Assembly: GCA_938044055.1 (NCBI GenBank)
Contig: CALIQO010000623.1
Coordinates: forward strand, 1-6,538
Source of the DNA: an uncultured Saprospiraceae bacterium
GTDB taxonomy: Bacteria > Bacteroidota > Bacteroidia > Chitinophagales > Saprospiraceae
Reading direction: 5' to 3'
Length of the DNA: 6,538 nt
Shown here: positions 1-6,425 of the stretch, one piece after another
How positions within the stretch are numbered: the first letter of the stretch is position 1
Layout: every line of letters starts with the position of its first letter
Position numbers and translations under genes: made by a program
The notes under the pieces: generated by a model
The model's database searches: none
Seen by the model: only the letters and a program-made list of their open reading frames with translations
What the model was told of the DNA's origin: nothing

Positions 1-1
1 G

Positions 2-541
2 TATGATGAAGAAGGAAATGTAGAACGTGACATAAGACAAGTTCATTCTACAACTTTCCACCCCGTCTATAAGAATACCATTACAAGCTACGATAGTATC
101 GTTCTAGTCTATGATGGAAGCACTTATATGAAGACCATAACAGGAAAGGAGGCAATTCCTACATCAGCAGACACCGGATTGATTTATTCTTCCATCTATG
201 TTCTTGCGCAACCGTTTAAGTTGATGGATCCAGGCGTTACTTTATCATATGAAGGGATTGACACCTTATTTAATGGACAAGCAGTGGAAGTAGTAAAGGC
301 CGTCTATGAAGAAGAAGGAAAAGAAAATCATCCATGGTGGTATTACTTTGATCCAGAAACAAGCAGGTGTGTAGGGAATCTTGTAGACCACAACGGATCG
401 TATTCCTTAATAACCAATGACACCTATACTTCCCATGATGGAATATTATGGAACCAGAAACGCACGGGATACAGAACAGATACTGAAGGCAACATTCTAT
501 TTAAGAGATCCGATTACACTTACGAAGCATATTCTAAATAA
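2..541 (+). CDS. DUF6503-like secreted protein, 3' portion (5' end outside window)
   Basis: The reading frame is open from base 2 to the TAA at 539-541 (179 codons) with no stop, so the gene starts upstream of the window. The ATG at 128 is an internal methionine, because the 42 codons before it also read as protein of the same character. The visible part has no membrane segment and is rich in aromatic residues and alternating strands. In this numbering, a motif near residue 76 (QPFKLMDPG) and another near residue 109 (PWWYYFDPET) match what I remember of DUF6503, a Bacteroidota family of exported proteins of about 230 residues, probably with a LolA/LolB-like beta fold. On that length some 50 N-terminal residues, including the signal peptide or lipobox, are missing. 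No catalytic residues are evident and the function is unknown. It lies 23 bp before an AraC-type regulator in the same direction and may be co-transcribed with it. I am fairly sure it is a real gene and less sure of the family. Confidence 0.8.
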   Translation, partial: YDEEGNVERDIRQVHSTTFHPVYKNTITSYDSIVLVYDGSTYMKTITGKEAIPTSADTGLIYSSIYVLAQPFKLMDPGVTLSYEGIDTLFNGQAVEVVKAVYEEEGKENHPWWYYFDPETSRCVGNLVDHNGSYSLITNDTYTSHDGILWNQKRTGYRTDTEGNILFKRSDYTYEAYSK

Positions 542-543
542 AA

Positions 544-568
544 GCATTTAATGTAGATTTATAAATGC
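544..568. repeat. Inverted repeat over the gene junction, containing the araC-type start codon
   Basis: Perfect 7-bp arms, GCATTTA at 544-550 and TAAATGC at 562-568, are separated by 11 bases. A perfect 10-bp palindrome, ATTTATAAAT, occupies 557-566. The repeat begins three bases after the upstream stop codon, and the regulator's ATG (565-567) lies in the right arm. It could be an RNA hairpin limiting initiation, or a DNA operator for autoregulation. Seven-base arms occur by chance a few times in a window this size, so only the placement makes it notable. Confidence 0.35.
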
Positions 569-1470
569 ACAACATCAAAGAAGAACATAAGCTCCGTGTC
601 ACACAAGTATACCAGTACATAGACGATAACTTAGATTCAGATTTAAGTCTTGAGAAGATTGCAAGCATAGCTCTCGTATCTCCGTTCTACTTCCATAGAT
701 TGTTTAAGTTGATAGCAGGAGAAACTTTACTTAAATATATAACGCGTCGCAGAATAGAAGGATCAGCCTTGCAACTCATCCATACCGATGACCCCATTGC
801 TGATATTTTTTCTAAGTTCGGATTTCAAGACATCTCTTCGTTCTCTAGAACATTTAAGAAGTTCTATGAAGTCAGTCCCACTGAATTCCGAAATCAGAAT
901 TTACATAAGTTTAGCAAGATTCGCCAACTTCATAGCAAGAATGGTCAAGCCTATCCTACCCTTGAGAAATACATTTGCATTATTGAAGAACATAAAAAAT
1001 GGATAACAATGAATGCAAGTATTGAAATTAAGAACATGCCAGAAATGAATGTAGCCTACATTTCCGTAATGGGACCAGAGAATGTTCCCGCAGCCTATGG
1101 CAAAATAATACAGTGGGCTACACCGCTAGGTCGGATAGACAAGGATACGAGGATGGCTACCGTCTATCACGACAGCTTTAAAGTTACAGAAGCCCACAAT
1201 GTAAGAATGAGTGCGTGTATCGTTCTAAATCAGCCAGCCGATCCATCTGGAGAGATCTGGATGAAATCTATAGATGCCGCAAGGTGTATTGTCGGAAGAT
1301 TCGAAATCGGAATTCACGAATTCGAAAAATCATGGACAGGGCTTTTCATCTGGATGAATGATAATGGCTATAAGAAAGCGGAACAAGATCCGTACGAATT
1401 ATACCACAACGATTACAATACCCATCCTGAGAAAAAATTCATCGTGGATTTCTGTATTCCTGTTGAATAG
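565..1470 (+). CDS. AraC-family transcriptional regulator with C-terminal GyrI-like effector-binding domain
   Basis: This is a cytoplasmic DNA-binding regulator of 301 residues, the usual length for the AraC-HTH plus GyrI-like architecture. Residues 10-110 form the two helix-turn-helix units. The first runs through about 27-48 (LSLEKIASIALVSPFYFHRL), and the second through about 76-98, followed by the typical YEVSPTEFR ending at 101-109. Residues 151-300 resemble the AraC_E_bind/GyrI-like fold, starting at IEIKNMPEMNVAYISVMG and ending with the PYELYHND segment (277-284) and VDFCIPV. In BmrR, Rob and SbmC this fold binds small hydrophobic or cationic ligands or partner proteins, and E278 is a candidate ligand-contacting acidic residue. 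The start is firm: an in-frame TAA (562-564) directly precedes the ATG. There is no Shine-Dalgarno sequence. It follows the DUF6503-like gene by 23 bp and ends 36 bp from convergent fumC with no clear hairpin between them. Ligand and targets cannot be read from sequence. Confidence 0.93.
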   Translation: MHNIKEEHKLRVTQVYQYIDDNLDSDLSLEKIASIALVSPFYFHRLFKLIAGETLLKYITRRRIEGSALQLIHTDDPIADIFSKFGFQDISSFSRTFKKFYEVSPTEFRNQNLHKFSKIRQLHSKNGQAYPTLEKYICIIEEHKKWITMNASIEIKNMPEMNVAYISVMGPENVPAAYGKIIQWATPLGRIDKDTRMATVYHDSFKVTEAHNVRMSACIVLNQPADPSGEIWMKSIDAARCIVGRFEIGIHEFEKSWTGLFIWMNDNGYKKAEQDPYELYHNDYNTHPEKKFIVDFCIPVE

Positions 1471-1506
1471 TGATTTATAGTATGTTTACAGAGATAAAGA
1501 CGGATA

Positions 1507-2895
1507 TCACCCGATCATATCCTCAGGCCTAACCCATGCATCGTATTCTTCTTCTGTAAGAAACTTCAACTTAAGAGCCGCTGCCTTAAGGGTTGTTCCT
1601 TCCTTATGCGCTTTTTTAGCAATGGTTGCCGCCTTGTCGTAACCAATCTTGGTATTCAAGGCGGTGACCAGCATCAGAGAATTATTGAGGTTCTGCTGGA
1701 TGCGTGGAAGATTAGGCTGGATACCTGCTGCACAATTATCATTGAATGAGCGACATGAATCGGCAATTAATCTTGCAGACATCAGAAAATTATAAATCAT
1801 CATAGGCTTAAAAACATTCAACTCGAAGTGCCCATTCATACCTCCGATATTGATGGAAACATCGTTGCCCATAACTTGAGCCATCGCCATGGTCAATGCT
1901 TCTGACTGCGTAGGATTAACCTTGCCTGGCATAATGGAAGAACCAGGTTCATTAGCAGGAATAGAAATTTCTCCTATTCCGGTTCTCGGTCCAGAAGCAA
2001 GCATACGGATGTCGTTGCCTATCTTCATAAGAGAAACAGCAACTGTTTTCAACGCACCGTGCGCCTCAACGATGGCATCGTGTGCTGCCAGTCCTTCGAA
2101 TTTATTTTTCCCCGTCACGAATGGAAGTCCAGTTAGTTCCTTGATGCGCTTAGCCACTTTACGGGCATATCCTTTAGGTGTATTCAATCCTGTTCCTACG
2201 GCAGTTCCTCCAAGAGCCAATTCACTCAAGTGCTTCAGCGTATTTTTAACCGCAACAATTCCATGATCAATTTGGGATACATATCCTGACAACTCCTGAC
2301 CTAGCGTAATCGGTGTAGCATCCATGAAATGCGTTCTACCGATTTTCACAACATCCATGTAAGCTGTTGATTTTTCTTTCAATGTATCTCTCAATAATTC
2401 CATGGCAGGAATTACATCATGCACCAAGGATTGGTACGCAGAAATATGCATGGCCGTTGGGAAGGTATCATTAGAAGACTGGGACTTATTGACATCATCA
2501 TTAGGATGAAGATATTTTTTAGCATCGGTCAATTTTCCTCCACGGACAACATGTCCACGATTCGCAATAACTTCGTTTACGTTCATATTGGATTGAGTCC
2601 CTGAACCCGTCTGCCATACCACTAGAGGAAACTGATCATCAAGACTACCTTGTAAAATTTCATCACAGACTGTGGCTATCAACTTAGCCTTTACCTTTGG
2701 AAGCACTTTCAATTCAGCATTGGTTTCTGCTGCTGCTCTTTTCAGAATCGCAAATGCTCTGATCACCTCAATCGGCATTCTCTGCTCTCCTATTTTAAAA
2801 TTCTGAGTAGATCTCTGAGTCTGTGCTGCCCAGTATGCATCTGCAGGAACGGCGATAGTTCCTATGCTGTCTTTTTCTTTCCTTGTTTTAGCCAC
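1507..2895 (-). CDS. fumC: Class II fumarate hydratase (fumarase C)
   Basis: The enzyme catalyses reversible hydration of fumarate to L-malate in the TCA cycle. It is a cytoplasmic homotetramer of the iron-independent type. At 462 residues it has normal family length. Visible motifs are [14 protein letters not shown] (96-109), [20 protein letters not shown] (130-149), GRTHF-DATP (186-195), [10 protein letters not shown] (229-238) and the superfamily signature [13 protein letters not shown] (318-330). H189, S319, K325 and N327 correspond, offset by one, to the E. coli FumC catalytic residues H188, S318, K324 and N326. [12 protein letters not shown] marks it as fumarase rather than aspartase, which has PAKVNPVIPE. 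The start is GTG (2893-2895 on the complement): an in-frame TAA lies five codons upstream with no ATG between, and the next methionine, residue 40, would remove conserved sequence. A Bacteroidota -7 element sits 24 bases upstream. It appears complete and functional. Confidence 0.97.
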   Translation of the reverse strand: MAKTRKEKDSIGTIAVPADAYWAAQTQRSTQNFKIGEQRMPIEVIRAFAILKRAAAETNAELKVLPKVKAKLIATVCDEILQGSLDDQFPLVVWQTGSGTQSNMNVNEVIANRGHVVRGGKLTDAKKYLHPNDDVNKSQSSNDTFPTAMHISAYQSLVHDVIPAMELLRDTLKEKSTAYMDVVKIGRTHFMDATPITLGQELSGYVSQIDHGIVAVKNTLKHLSELALGGTAVGTGLNTPKGYARKVAKRIKELTGLPFVTGKNKFEGLAAHDAIVEAHGALKTVAVSLMKIGNDIRMLASGPRTGIGEISIPANEPGSSIMPGKVNPTQSEALTMAMAQVMGNDVSINIGGMNGHFELNVFKPMMIYNFLMSARLIADSCRSFNDNCAAGIQPNLPRIQQNLNNSLMLVTALNTKIGYDKAATIAKKAHKEGTTLKAAALKLKFLTEEEYDAWVRPEDMIG

Positions 2896-2919
2896 GCTAT
2901 TGGTATTTTAATTTGACCG

Positions 2920-2927
2920 CAAAAATA
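2920..2927 (-). promoter_or_regulatory. Bacteroidota -7 promoter element (TAnnTTTG) for fumC
   Basis: On the minus strand these bases read TATTTTTG, a perfect match to the TAnnTTTG -7 consensus used by the Bacteroidota primary sigma factor. Transcription would start around 2912-2915, leaving an A-rich leader of roughly 20 bases before the GTG. A TTGA at 2955-2952 could be the -33 element, but the 25-base spacing is longer than the usual 17-23, so that box is doubtful. The proper position relative to the gene supports the call. Confidence 0.55.
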
Positions 2928-2951
2928 ACACTTTATTTCTTCTGGATAAAT

Positions 2952-2968
2952 TCAATCGAAATGATTGA
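2952..2968. repeat. Short inverted repeat upstream of fumC promoter (possible operator)
   Basis: TCAATC (2952-2957) and GATTGA (2963-2968) are separated by five bases and overlap the only candidate fumC -33 box. It could be an operator. Six-base arms with a short spacer are common by chance, and no regulator can be assigned. Apart from this, the fumC -7 box and a weak hairpin, the 173-bp gap between fumC and the methyltransferase (2896-3068) holds nothing I recognise. Confidence 0.25.
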
Positions 2969-3033
2969 CAATATTAAGTACACATTCTGACATATTATGA
3001 ATGACAATTTCATGTATTGCAATTAGGATTGTA

Positions 3034-3055
3034 GCAACTATGAAAAAACATTTGC
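3034..3055 (-). terminator. Weak hairpin after the methyltransferase gene
   Basis: On the minus strand GCAAATG, a T6 loop and CAT-AG-TTGC can form a 7-bp stem with a two-base bulge, starting 13 bases after the methyltransferase stop codon. There is no U-tract after the stem, so it is not a classical intrinsic terminator. It may still mark the transcript end or protect it, because fumC has its own promoter just downstream. Confidence 0.2.
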
Positions 3056-3068
3056 CTAGAGCGAAATA

Positions 3069-3929
3069 CTAATTCACTTTCCGATATCTCTGTATCCTAT
3101 ACGTCCACAATTCTTTTCTGAGCGCAATGTATTGATGCCACATAGCCTTCCAGTGATTGTCCGCATATGACCTCACCCGAGGATTATACAACCTATAGAA
3201 AAAAGAAATAACCGATAGATAAAGCGAACCGTAAAACATCCTCCAGCTCGACTTGCGGATATTGTTTGTAACGTTTCTATCTACCTCGTTTTTTAAACCA
3301 GCAGCTTCCGCCTTCTGGATATAAGCTGAGGTAGATATGATGTCTCCTATCGCCCATCGATTGAGCCACTTCATCAATCGCTTGTATTGATTGTCAGAAA
3401 CTTTTCCTTCTTTCATAAAGTAATCCCCTACCACTAAACAACCGCCTGGTTTCAGGATTCTATACGCTTCTGCAAACAATGATTGCTTATCCTCTATATG
3501 TATAAAGCTTTCTAATCCCCAGACTACATCGAAGGAATCGTCTGGGAAGGTAGTCTTACATGCATTCATCTCTAAGAAATGGGTACTTCCGATGAGATTC
3601 TCTTCAGCAGCATTCTTCATAGCCGATCCCACTTGCTTTCCACTGAGGGTTATACCAGTCGCTTCTACTTCTAAGCGCTTCGCCAGATGGATCACACTTC
3701 CGCCTACCCCACATCCGGCATCCAGTACAGTCATGCCTGCTTCTATTCCAGCGACCTGCATCATCTCATCATTCATTCTGAGTAACGCTTCCGCAAATGT
3801 CTTTATGTTCTTATCCCAAAATCCATAATGCATAGCCTTAACCTCATCCAGTTTCCAGGCTGCCTTATAATGCACCTCGGTCTGATCGTAGTAATCTACT
3901 ATGTCCTTTTCTGTATAAGTGTTTTCCAT
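3069..3929 (-). CDS. Class I SAM-dependent methyltransferase, tocopherol/sterol C-methyltransferase-like
   Basis: This 286-residue enzyme should transfer a methyl group from S-adenosylmethionine. The Rossmann motifs are in order: motif I VLDAGCGVGGS (68-78), the post-I strand TGITLSG (91-97), motif II DVVWGLESFIHIEDK (134-148) and LKPGGCLVVGDYF (159-171). The MHYGFWD segment (33-39), the ExxxHIxDK version of motif II and the ALRKELWTYRIQRYRK ending (269-284) resemble the gamma-tocopherol, sterol and related natural-product methyltransferase group. Ubiquinone UbiE is less similar by these motifs. A hydrophobic aromatic stretch (232-248, FYGSLYLSVISFFYRLY) may contact membrane or a lipophilic substrate, but is not a clear transmembrane helix. 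The ATG at 3929 is fixed by an in-frame stop two codons upstream. No biosynthetic partner lies beside it: fumC is downstream in the same direction but has its own promoter, and an unrelated operon diverges. The substrate cannot be named. Length and motifs look intact. Confidence 0.9.
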   Translation of the reverse strand: MENTYTEKDIVDYYDQTEVHYKAAWKLDEVKAMHYGFWDKNIKTFAEALLRMNDEMMQVAGIEAGMTVLDAGCGVGGSVIHLAKRLEVEATGITLSGKQVGSAMKNAAEENLIGSTHFLEMNACKTTFPDDSFDVVWGLESFIHIEDKQSLFAEAYRILKPGGCLVVGDYFMKEGKVSDNQYKRLMKWLNRWAIGDIISTSAYIQKAEAAGLKNEVDRNVTNNIRKSSWRMFYGSLYLSVISFFYRLYNPRVRSYADNHWKAMWHQYIALRKELWTYRIQRYRKVN

Positions 3930-3979
3930 AATTTACATCAGGGTGGAAAGATAATGAATTGAGATAAAAGGATAGGACC

Positions 3980-3995
3980 TTCTTGTAATCAAGAA
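3980..3995. repeat. Inverted repeat in the divergent region (possible operator)
   Basis: Perfect arms TTCTTG (3980-3985) and CAAGAA (3990-3995) flank TAAT. The dyad is about 50 bp upstream of the methyltransferase and about 155 bp upstream of the operon, a plausible operator position. One or two such dyads are expected by chance in a window of this length. Confidence 0.25.
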
Positions 3996-4139
3996 TGCAA
4001 CAGCGTAATGTCAGGGAAGATGCGATCGGTTTTTCTGATATATTTATAAGATCTGGGTTAAACTTAATGAGGCGCGAATTGTCTTATTTTAATTGGAACT
4101 GATAGTGTAATCCCTTTTTTCATTTATATTTTAATTCAC

Positions 4140-4148
4140 AAAAAAAAA
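4140..4148 (+). promoter_or_regulatory. A-rich translation leader (A9) before the exported beta-propeller gene
   Basis: Nine consecutive A residues end two bases before the ATG, and no Shine-Dalgarno sequence is present. Bacteroidota genes commonly use A-rich upstream sequence for efficient initiation, so this supports the ATG at 4151 as the start. Confidence 0.5.
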
Positions 4149-4150
4149 TC

Positions 4151-5248
4151 ATGAAGCAATTAGGAACATTTTTACTGGCTTTCTTATTGACCTCGTCTGC
4201 ATTATGGTCAAGTAATTTTACAGAAAATTTCATATTAGGCGATCCCGAAATTGAGAGCATGCATGCCCTAGCTTTTGGTCCTGAAAGCATCTTGTTCGTA
4301 GGAGACAGTGAAGCTGCTCAAGTGGTTGCCATAGACTTATCTAATCAAGCGAAAGCAGTTAATGAAAAAATGGCTATCCAGGATTTAGAAAGTCAATTAA
4401 GCAGTATTCTAGGAACTACTGCTGATCAATTCCAGGTAATCGATATGGCTGTGGATCCTATTACTGAAAATGTATATATTGCTGTAGGTCATAGCTCAGG
4501 AAGATCACTATTGTTTCTGGTTAACAACAACACGCTGGAACCGATAAGTATAGATCAAGTAAGCTACTCTAAGACTGATCTAAAAAATGCAGTTTCCGCT
4601 GAAGCTGTAGATAGACGTGGTAGATCTTTAAGAAAGTGGGCTATCTCTGACTTGAGATATACCGATGGTAAAATTATGGTGACGGGTCTAAGTAATGCTG
4701 AATTTTCGTCAACTTTCAGGGCCATATCATTCCCTTTCAATGAAGAGGCTATGCAGAGCTCATTAGAAATTTACCATGCCGCGCATGGAAAATTTGAAAC
4801 AAATTCTCCCATTAAGACATTTACGCCTATTACCATTAATAACAAGGAACACATTCTAGCAAGTTATACTTGCACACCACTTGTTGTTTTTCCAGTAGAT
4901 GGGATGAAAGATGGCGAGCATACGAAAGGCCGTACTGTTGCAGAATTAGGAAACTGGAACACACCGCTTGATATTATAGAGATGGAAAAAGAAGGAGAAC
5001 GTTATGTTTTAATGGCTAACTCCAATCGAGCTGTCATGAAAATAAAAGTATCTGATATAGAAAATTTCGGAGATTCTCTTTCTGAAAAAGTTGTTGAAAG
5101 AGCAGGCACTGCAGGTATAGATTTCATCAATCTTCCTTTCGTTAATGTGCAGCAATTGGATAAACTCAATGAATCAACTTTCGTTATGATTCAACGTGAC
5201 ACAAACGGAGTTTTATCTCTTAAGACGGGGAATAGTAGATGGTTATAA
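4151..5248 (+). CDS. Exported protein of unknown function, probable beta-propeller, first gene of a two-gene operon
   Basis: The 365-residue protein begins with a type I signal peptide: a basic start, then a hydrophobic core at about 4-14, with likely cleavage near A17-S21. There is no lipobox cysteine. The mature part reads as repeated strand blocks such as HALAFGPESILFVGDS (38-53), IDMAVDPITENVYIAVG (97-113), ISDLRYTDGKIMVTGLS (165-181) and PLDIIEMEKEGERYVLMANS (272-291), typical of a beta-propeller. Blocks DRRGRSLR (154-161), GLSNAEFSSTFRAISFPF (179-196), HAAHGKFETNSP (209-220) and ASYTCTPLVVFPV (237-249) match a conserved but unnamed family that I recall from Planctomycetes and other phyla. 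This is memory, not a search. C241 is the only cysteine. The usual LGNRNRPLD reads LGNWNTPLD here (266-274). It seems full length, including the ending SLKTGNS. I assign no enzymatic role. The 16-bp gap to the next exported-protein gene implies shared expression and probably a joint function. Confidence 0.88.
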   Translation: MKQLGTFLLAFLLTSSALWSSNFTENFILGDPEIESMHALAFGPESILFVGDSEAAQVVAIDLSNQAKAVNEKMAIQDLESQLSSILGTTADQFQVIDMAVDPITENVYIAVGHSSGRSLLFLVNNNTLEPISIDQVSYSKTDLKNAVSAEAVDRRGRSLRKWAISDLRYTDGKIMVTGLSNAEFSSTFRAISFPFNEEAMQSSLEIYHAAHGKFETNSPIKTFTPITINNKEHILASYTCTPLVVFPVDGMKDGEHTKGRTVAELGNWNTPLDIIEMEKEGERYVLMANSNRAVMKIKVSDIENFGDSLSEKVVERAGTAGIDFINLPFVNVQQLDKLNESTFVMIQRDTNGVLSLKTGNSRWL

Positions 5249-5264
5249 TTTCTAAATCGAAAGA

Positions 5265-6320
5265 TTGAGATACATATTTTTGCATCTTATTGTTTTAATG
5301 AATTTTCTGGAAGTCGCTGGTCAGCAACTTCCAGAAAATTTTACATTCAACTCGGCCCATCTCAACATTCCTAATTCTTATTTCAGTTCGAATTTTAAAA
5401 TCATAAGAGGGGAAATAACTGGTTACAATCGATTGCAGACAACTTCTGGGATTGTAGGTACAACGGATTCAGACAGTGCTTATACCACATTTACTCCCTT
5501 GGTACCCTTCGATTTTAATACGCTCTATACCATCGTATGCGATGATAAGGTTTTCGTCTCTGAAATTTCACAACCACCAGCTCAAGAACCTATTCAGATT
5601 GTGGCAGTTTATCCCTCAGTTAAGCAAGTTCCTTCTAATATATTAAAATGGTATATCCGATTTTCTAAACCGGTAAACCCCATTAAGATTTATGACCGCA
5701 TTGATTTTTTAGATAATGAAGGGAATGCCATAGATAGATCCATTTTACATCTTGATGCTCCTTTACTATCGCCAGATGGCACCTTGCTTACAGTCTGGGT
5801 AGAGCCAGGCCGACAGAAGCAATTGCTAGGCCCCAATAGGCATCTAGGAAGTGTATTTGATTCATCCAAAGAATATACATTACGCATTGATGGCAACCTG
5901 AAAGATGCTGATGGAATGCCCATTAAGGCATCTGTTAATCATACTTTTACAACAGTGGAAGCTGATAGAAAAAAACCAACTTTATCACAATGGCAGATAA
6001 AATCCTTAGAAGCTGGAAGTTTAAGCCCTCTTGAAATAAAAGTGGGAGAGCAACTTGATTTCGGAAGTTTATCTGATGCTTTCTATGTGACACTTAATGG
6101 CCAGCAAGTAGAAGGGGATATAAATTTTCATGGGGAGACAATGCGTATTATTTTTACTCCACATGAAAAATGGATCAAGGGTTCTTATACCATTAATGTA
6201 GAAACCACACTTGAAGATTTAGCGGGCAACAACTTGCTTCATTTATTTGATAGGCCGATAGTAAAAGAACAAGGGGATCGAAAAGAAAAGGTTTTTACCT
6301 TATCGGTTGAGTGTTTTTAA
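5265..6320 (+). CDS. Exported protein with two Ig-like domains (TTG start), unknown function
   Basis: The protein has 351 residues if read from TTG at 5265. An in-frame TAA at 5253-5255 excludes earlier starts. The first ATG (5298, residue 12) would cut away the signal peptide MRYIFLHLIVLMNFLEVAG, likely cleaved after VAG at 19, so TTG is the better start. Residues 20-105 are a strand-rich N-terminal region. Residues 110-231 look like one Big_5/SbsA-type Ig-like domain (VAVYPSVKQVPSNILKWYIRFSKPV, then VEPGRQK and KEYTLRIDGNLKDADGMPI). Residues 236-333 look like a second, with its typical LEDLAGNNLLHLFDRP (316-331). I recall this two-domain layout, with the PGRxK and DLAGN signatures, from uncharacterised proteins in several phyla, but this was not searched. 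No catalytic site, lipobox or type IX secretion C-terminal domain is seen. Placed 16 bp after the propeller gene, it may be a binding or scaffolding partner. Confidence 0.85.
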   Translation: MRYIFLHLIVLMNFLEVAGQQLPENFTFNSAHLNIPNSYFSSNFKIIRGEITGYNRLQTTSGIVGTTDSDSAYTTFTPLVPFDFNTLYTIVCDDKVFVSEISQPPAQEPIQIVAVYPSVKQVPSNILKWYIRFSKPVNPIKIYDRIDFLDNEGNAIDRSILHLDAPLLSPDGTLLTVWVEPGRQKQLLGPNRHLGSVFDSSKEYTLRIDGNLKDADGMPIKASVNHTFTTVEADRKKPTLSQWQIKSLEAGSLSPLEIKVGEQLDFGSLSDAFYVTLNGQQVEGDINFHGETMRIIFTPHEKWIKGSYTINVETTLEDLAGNNLLHLFDRPIVKEQGDRKEKVFTLSVECF

Positions 6321-6340
6321 TAGTAGGCATAGAGATAAAC

Positions 6341-6365
6341 ATTCTTCCTTTTTTAAGAAAAGAAT
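6341..6365 (+). terminator. Weak AT-rich hairpin after the operon
   Basis: ATTCTT (6341-6346) and AAGAAT (6360-6365) form a 6-bp AT stem around a 13-base loop, starting 20 bases after the operon's stop codon. The stem has only one G-C pair and no T-run follows directly, so it would be weak. The GC-rich palindrome further on is the better transcript end. Confidence 0.2.
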
Positions 6366-6425
6366 TTATCCTACAGTTATTGCTTCTTTCTATCTGACTT
6401 GCTCCATAGAAGTTCCACCCCGTAA

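Larger units (their letters stand above)
3930..4150. promoter_or_regulatory. Divergent intergenic region between methyltransferase and secreted-protein operon
   Basis: These 221 bp must hold promoters for both flanking transcripts. Near-matches to TAnnTTTG are TATCTTTC on the minus strand (3953-3946) for the methyltransferase and TATATTTT on the plus strand (4125-4132) for the operon. Each differs by one base, would give a leader of only about 11-15 bases, and lacks a well-spaced -33 TTG, so neither is secure. I see no gene, RNA or riboswitch fold here. The last 70 bases are strongly AT-rich. Confidence 0.4.

Noticed and set aside
56..66. 11-base match TTCCACCCCGT shared with 6413-6423 next to the palindrome
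   Set aside because: Several 11-base matches are expected by chance in a window this long, and the first copy is inside coding sequence.
128..130. ATG as the start of the first gene
   Set aside because: The same frame is open to the left edge of the window and reads as protein matching the family, so this is an internal methionine.
788..1006. 72-codon plus-strand frame inside the AraC-family gene
   Set aside because: Out-of-frame shadow of a clearly recognisable regulator; no protein-like features.
1471..1506. Bidirectional terminator between the regulator and fumC
   Set aside because: The 36-bp gap shows no convincing stem followed by a T-run on either strand.
1889..2604. Two plus-strand frames (1889-2266, 2419-2604) opposite fumC
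   Set aside because: Antisense shadows of a highly conserved enzyme; no family resemblance or start signals.
1507..2895. Aspartase, argininosuccinate lyase or adenylosuccinate lyase instead of fumarase
   Set aside because: The [17 protein letters not shown] signature, the [20 protein letters not shown] block and the catalytic residue spacing fit class II fumarase.
3592..3828. 78-codon plus-strand frame opposite the methyltransferase
   Set aside because: Antisense shadow over the conserved SAM-binding motifs.
5298..5300. ATG as the start of the Ig-like protein
   Set aside because: It would remove the signal peptide encoded between the TTG at 5265 and this codon.
5690..5923. 77-codon minus-strand frame opposite the Ig-like gene
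   Set aside because: Antisense shadow of a gene with coherent domain structure; no supporting signals.
4151..6320. Lipoprotein or type IX secretion cargo for the two exported proteins
   Set aside because: Neither N-terminus has a lipobox cysteine, and neither C-terminus resembles a type IX sorting domain.
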